Below, piece after piece: positions 61,551 to 64,000 of a stretch of DNA of 64,000 nt (the first letter of the stretch is position 1; every line of letters begins with the position of its first letter). The notes below the pieces were generated by a model. The model made no database searches. It had not been told where the DNA came from and worked only from the letters and a program-made list of their open reading frames with translations. Made by a program: the position numbers and the translations under genes. Source of the DNA: Ensifer adhaerens (GTDB taxonomy: Bacteria; Pseudomonadota; Alphaproteobacteria; Rhizobiales; Rhizobiaceae); assembly GCF_002007205.1 (NCBI RefSeq), contig NZ_LAZS01000001.1, positions 1-64,000 of the forward strand, read 5' to 3'.

Positions 61551-64000
61551 TCAGGCTGCCAGCCAGCGGCGCTCGAAGGCGAAGGTCGCAAGGTCATTGG
61601 CGCTCATCGGTCGGGCGAAGGCATAGCCCTGCAACCCGTGGCAGCCGAGTTCCTTCAGGATGGCCGCGTGTTCGAGGGTTTCGACGCCTTCGGCGATTAC
61701 CTCGATGCCGAGCGACGTACCGATGTCGATGATGGATTCGACCAGGCGCTTTTCCGCCGGCGACTTGAGGATCGGCAGGACGAGCTGGCGGTCGATCTTC
61801 AAGCGTCGCGGCGTCAGTTTCAGGAGGCTGACGATGGAGGCGTAGCCGGTGCCGAAATCGTCGATCTCGATGTCGATGCCGAGTTCCTTGATCCGGCGGA
61901 TGTTCGACAGGACCGTCACGTCGCTTTCGTCGAAGGAGATCGATTCCAGGAGTTCGAACGACAGGCGGCCCGCCGGGATCTGCAACTGTTCCAGGCGATC
62001 GATCAGGTTTTCGTCGTGAAGCCGGGCATAGGAAAGATTGACCGAGACCTTCGGGATATGAATGCCGCTCGCTTCCCAGCGGTAGATCTGGAACAGCGCC
62101 TGCTCCAGGATCGCCTGGTCGATCGCGGCCACCACGTTGATGTCTTCCGCCGTCTTCAGGAACGTATGCGGACCGAGCAGGCCCTTGGTCGGATGATCCC
62201 AGCGCGCCAGCGCTTCGACACCTGTTATGTCCAGTGAGCGCGGGCAGAATTGCGGCTGGAAATGTGCGATGAACTCGTTGTGCTCGAGCCCGCGCAGGAT
62301 CTCGTCGGCGGTCTGCTTGGTCTTGAAGACCGCCGTCTTCAGTTCGCCGGTAAAGATCTCGTGGCGATTGCGGCCGCGGCGCTTGGCCTCATAGAGCGCG
62401 ATGTCGGCATTGACGAGCACCTGCGACAGCTCTTCGCTCGCCTGGCTCTGGGCGGCGATGCCGATGCTGACGCCGATGCGACACTCCTGGTCCTTGTAGC
62501 GGACGGGCACGCTCATCGCCTCGATGATGCGTGACGCCAGCCGGGCATCGGGCTCGATGCCGCCGTCCTGGCGGACGAGCACGAACTCGTCGCCGCCGAT
62601 GCGGGCGACGAAGTCCTTTTCATCGGCGTTCCCGCGCAGGAGTTCGGCGGCATGCCTGAGGATCTCGTCGCCGGCCGCGTGGCCGAGCGTATCGTTGATC
62701 TGCTTGAACCGGTCGAGGTCCATGTGGAAGATACTGAGCCTCGCACCGGGAGCAAAATGCCGGTCGCGATCGGCCAGGACCTGGTCGAGGAACCGGCGGT
62801 TCGGCAGCCCGGTCAGCGGATCGTGCAGCGCGTTGAACTCCATGCGATGGCGCGCTGCCTCGAGTTCGGCGCTGTGCGCCTCGGCCGTGCGCTTGGCTTC
62901 GAACAGCGTTTCGCGGGTCTCGAAGTCGGCGGTCACGTCCCAGTTGACGCCGACGATCTTCCGGTGGCCGTCGGCGCCGATATAGAAGGAACCGTTGGCC
63001 CGGATGTGGCGCGTGCTGCCGTCGGCCAGGCGGACGCGGAAATCGGAATTGTAGGCGAGCCCGGTTTCCAGCGCCTCGGCAAATTCCAGTTCGGCGCGGT
63101 CGAGATCATCCGGGTGCAGCGCGTCCTTCCAGTCGTCATAGGCCTGACGTAGCGACGCCTTTTGCCCATAGAGCTCCTTGGTCCGGTCGTCCCAGAGCAG
63201 CTTCTTGCTGGCGACGTCGAGTTCCCAGATGCCGATCTGGGACGAGTCGAGCGCGATTTTCAGCCGATGGGAGAGTTCCTGTAGCTGCGCCTTGCTATGC
63301 CTGAGGGCACGAATATTGCCTTGCCGCTCACTCAAAAGGCGCCCGGTCAGCACCATCGGCAGGATGATCATCAGCCCACCGATGACGATGAGGCCGCGGA
63401 TGAGCCAGGCATTGCCCGCCGTCGTCGGCCAGCCGCCCTTCGGAACGGCTGCGATATGCCAGGACCCACCGGGCAGAAGCACGGTCATTTCGACTGGCGC
63501 ATCGCGGAAAATCCTGGGGTCGCCGTAAAAGACCGGGCCCTTTATGCCCGTGCCGTCCCGACCGGCAATGGCGACGTCGATGCCTAGTTTCTCGGAAGAA
63601 AGGCCGCTGTCGCGATAGAGCCGGTCCACGTCAATGACGGCCGAGACGATGCCCCAGAAGCGGTTGCTGCCGCCGCCGGCGTCGATCGACACGGGGAACC
63701 GACCGATCAGCCCCTTGCCGCCCTGGACGAGATCGACAGGCCCGGCAAGCACCATCTGGCCGGTGTCCTTCACCCGCATGACGGCGGCGCGCTGTGCTTC
63801 GTTCTTGCGGTAGTCGAGGCCGAGCGCCCTGCGGTTCTGTTCGAGCGGATAGACGAGCGAGACGATCAGATCGGGCGCAGCCGCGATGCTGCGCAATTGC
63901 GAGCGTTCCGTAAAGACGCTGCGCGACAGCGCGGCGAAACGCTGCTGATCCATTGCCGGCTCGGTGACGAGCGTGCCGATCAGCCCGCGTACAAGCTGGA
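61551..64000 (-). CDS. CHASE-PAS-GGDEF-EAL protein (5' end beyond the window)
   Basis: Partial. The frame stays open from an internal Met codon at 63953 to the window edge (reading LVRGLIGTLVTEPA just before it), so the true start lies outside. From the Met at 63953: residues 1-180 are a CHASE-type periplasmic sensor, about 184-204 a transmembrane helix, about 228-345 a PAS domain, GGDEF at 453-457 with no RxxD I-site (DEKD), and EAL at 580-582 with SVNLSY, FELLES, DDFGTG, KIDRQ and EGVET retained. Both cyclic-di-GMP sites look active. The ligand of the CHASE domain is unknown. Confidence 0.9.
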   Translation of the reverse strand, partial: QLVRGLIGTLVTEPAMDQQRFAALSRSVFTERSQLRSIAAAPDLIVSLVYPLEQNRRALGLDYRKNEAQRAAVMRVKDTGQMVLAGPVDLVQGGKGLIGRFPVSIDAGGGSNRFWGIVSAVIDVDRLYRDSGLSSEKLGIDVAIAGRDGTGIKGPVFYGDPRIFRDAPVEMTVLLPGGSWHIAAVPKGGWPTTAGNAWLIRGLIVIGGLMIILPMVLTGRLLSERQGNIRALRHSKAQLQELSHRLKIALDSSQIGIWELDVASKKLLWDDRTKELYGQKASLRQAYDDWKDALHPDDLDRAELEFAEALETGLAYNSDFRVRLADGSTRHIRANGSFYIGADGHRKIVGVNWDVTADFETRETLFEAKRTAEAHSAELEAARHRMEFNALHDPLTGLPNRRFLDQVLADRDRHFAPGARLSIFHMDLDRFKQINDTLGHAAGDEILRHAAELLRGNADEKDFVARIGGDEFVLVRQDGGIEPDARLASRIIEAMSVPVRYKDQECRIGVSIGIAAQSQASEELSQVLVNADIALYEAKRRGRNRHEIFTGELKTAVFKTKQTADEILRGLEHNEFIAHFQPQFCPRSLDITGVEALARWDHPTKGLLGPHTFLKTAEDINVVAAIDQAILEQALFQIYRWEASGIHIPKVSVNLSYARLHDENLIDRLEQLQIPAGRLSFELLESISFDESDVTVLSNIRRIKELGIDIEIDDFGTGYASIVSLLKLTPRRLKIDRQLVLPILKSPAEKRLVESIIDIGTSLGIEVIAEGVETLEHAAILKELGCHGLQGYAFARPMSANDLATFAFERRWLAA

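Overview
The window looks like chromosomal DNA of a Rhizobiaceae bacterium close to Sinorhizobium/Ensifer. The evidence is high GC, rhizobial intergenic repeats, DUF995, a fused PhaAB antiporter, and an aerobic cobF-G-H-I-J-K-L-M cluster. The Cob protein lengths (CobH 210, CobI 245, CobJ 254, CobK 261, CobL 413, CobM 253 aa) match, from memory, those of the vitamin B12 producer 'Pseudomonas denitrificans' SC510, itself a Sinorhizobium-type strain. No rRNA, tRNA, CRISPR array, insertion sequence or phage gene was recognised. This is mostly core-genome metabolic and envelope content with one more accessory-looking stretch at about 20.1-28.1 kb.

Layout. 0.3-11 kb is signalling and envelope: a LytS-type histidine kinase, a DUF3300-DUF2950 secreted pair, an AI-2E-type permease, a TolB/TPR regulator, a GGDEF-EAL protein and a methyltransferase. 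11-16.2 kb is a TetR-controlled RND efflux pair with two copies of an inverted-repeat operator. 16.3-20.1 kb is a siderophore ABC importer with a divergently transcribed binding protein. 20.1-28.1 kb holds two long AT-rich non-coding regions, an orphan LuxR-type regulator with a degenerate receiver, and a five-gene cell-surface glycan operon: UDP-glucuronate decarboxylase, UDP-sugar 4-epimerase, a membrane GT2 synthase, a DUF995 protein and a secreted GH26-like protein. 28.2-34.6 kb is tyrosine/homogentisate degradation (hppD, hmgA, fah, maiA) with Lrp- and MarR-type regulators and an MBL hydrolase. 34.7-42 kb carries purU, a thiolase and the branched-chain 2-oxoacid dehydrogenase operon. 42.3-47 kb has a DAO-family oxidoreductase and molybdate uptake (modE, modABC). 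After ung (47.3 kb), 48-55.2 kb is the cob cluster, 55.2-61.3 kb a six-gene Pha/Mrp cation/proton antiporter operon, and a CHASE-PAS-GGDEF-EAL gene runs off the right edge.

How it fits together. The tyrosine and branched-chain amino acid routes both end in acetyl/acetoacetyl-type products, for which the adjacent thiolase is a plausible partner. The most interesting element is the 21.2-28.1 kb glycan locus. It makes UDP-xylose and its 4-epimer next to a cellulose-synthase-like polymerase and resembles the uxs-uxe polysaccharide locus of S. meliloti, but its neighbour is a LuxR-type regulator. A family of palindromic repeats with TAGAGC...GCTCTA ends sits between convergent genes, and in two cases its ends supply both stop codons.
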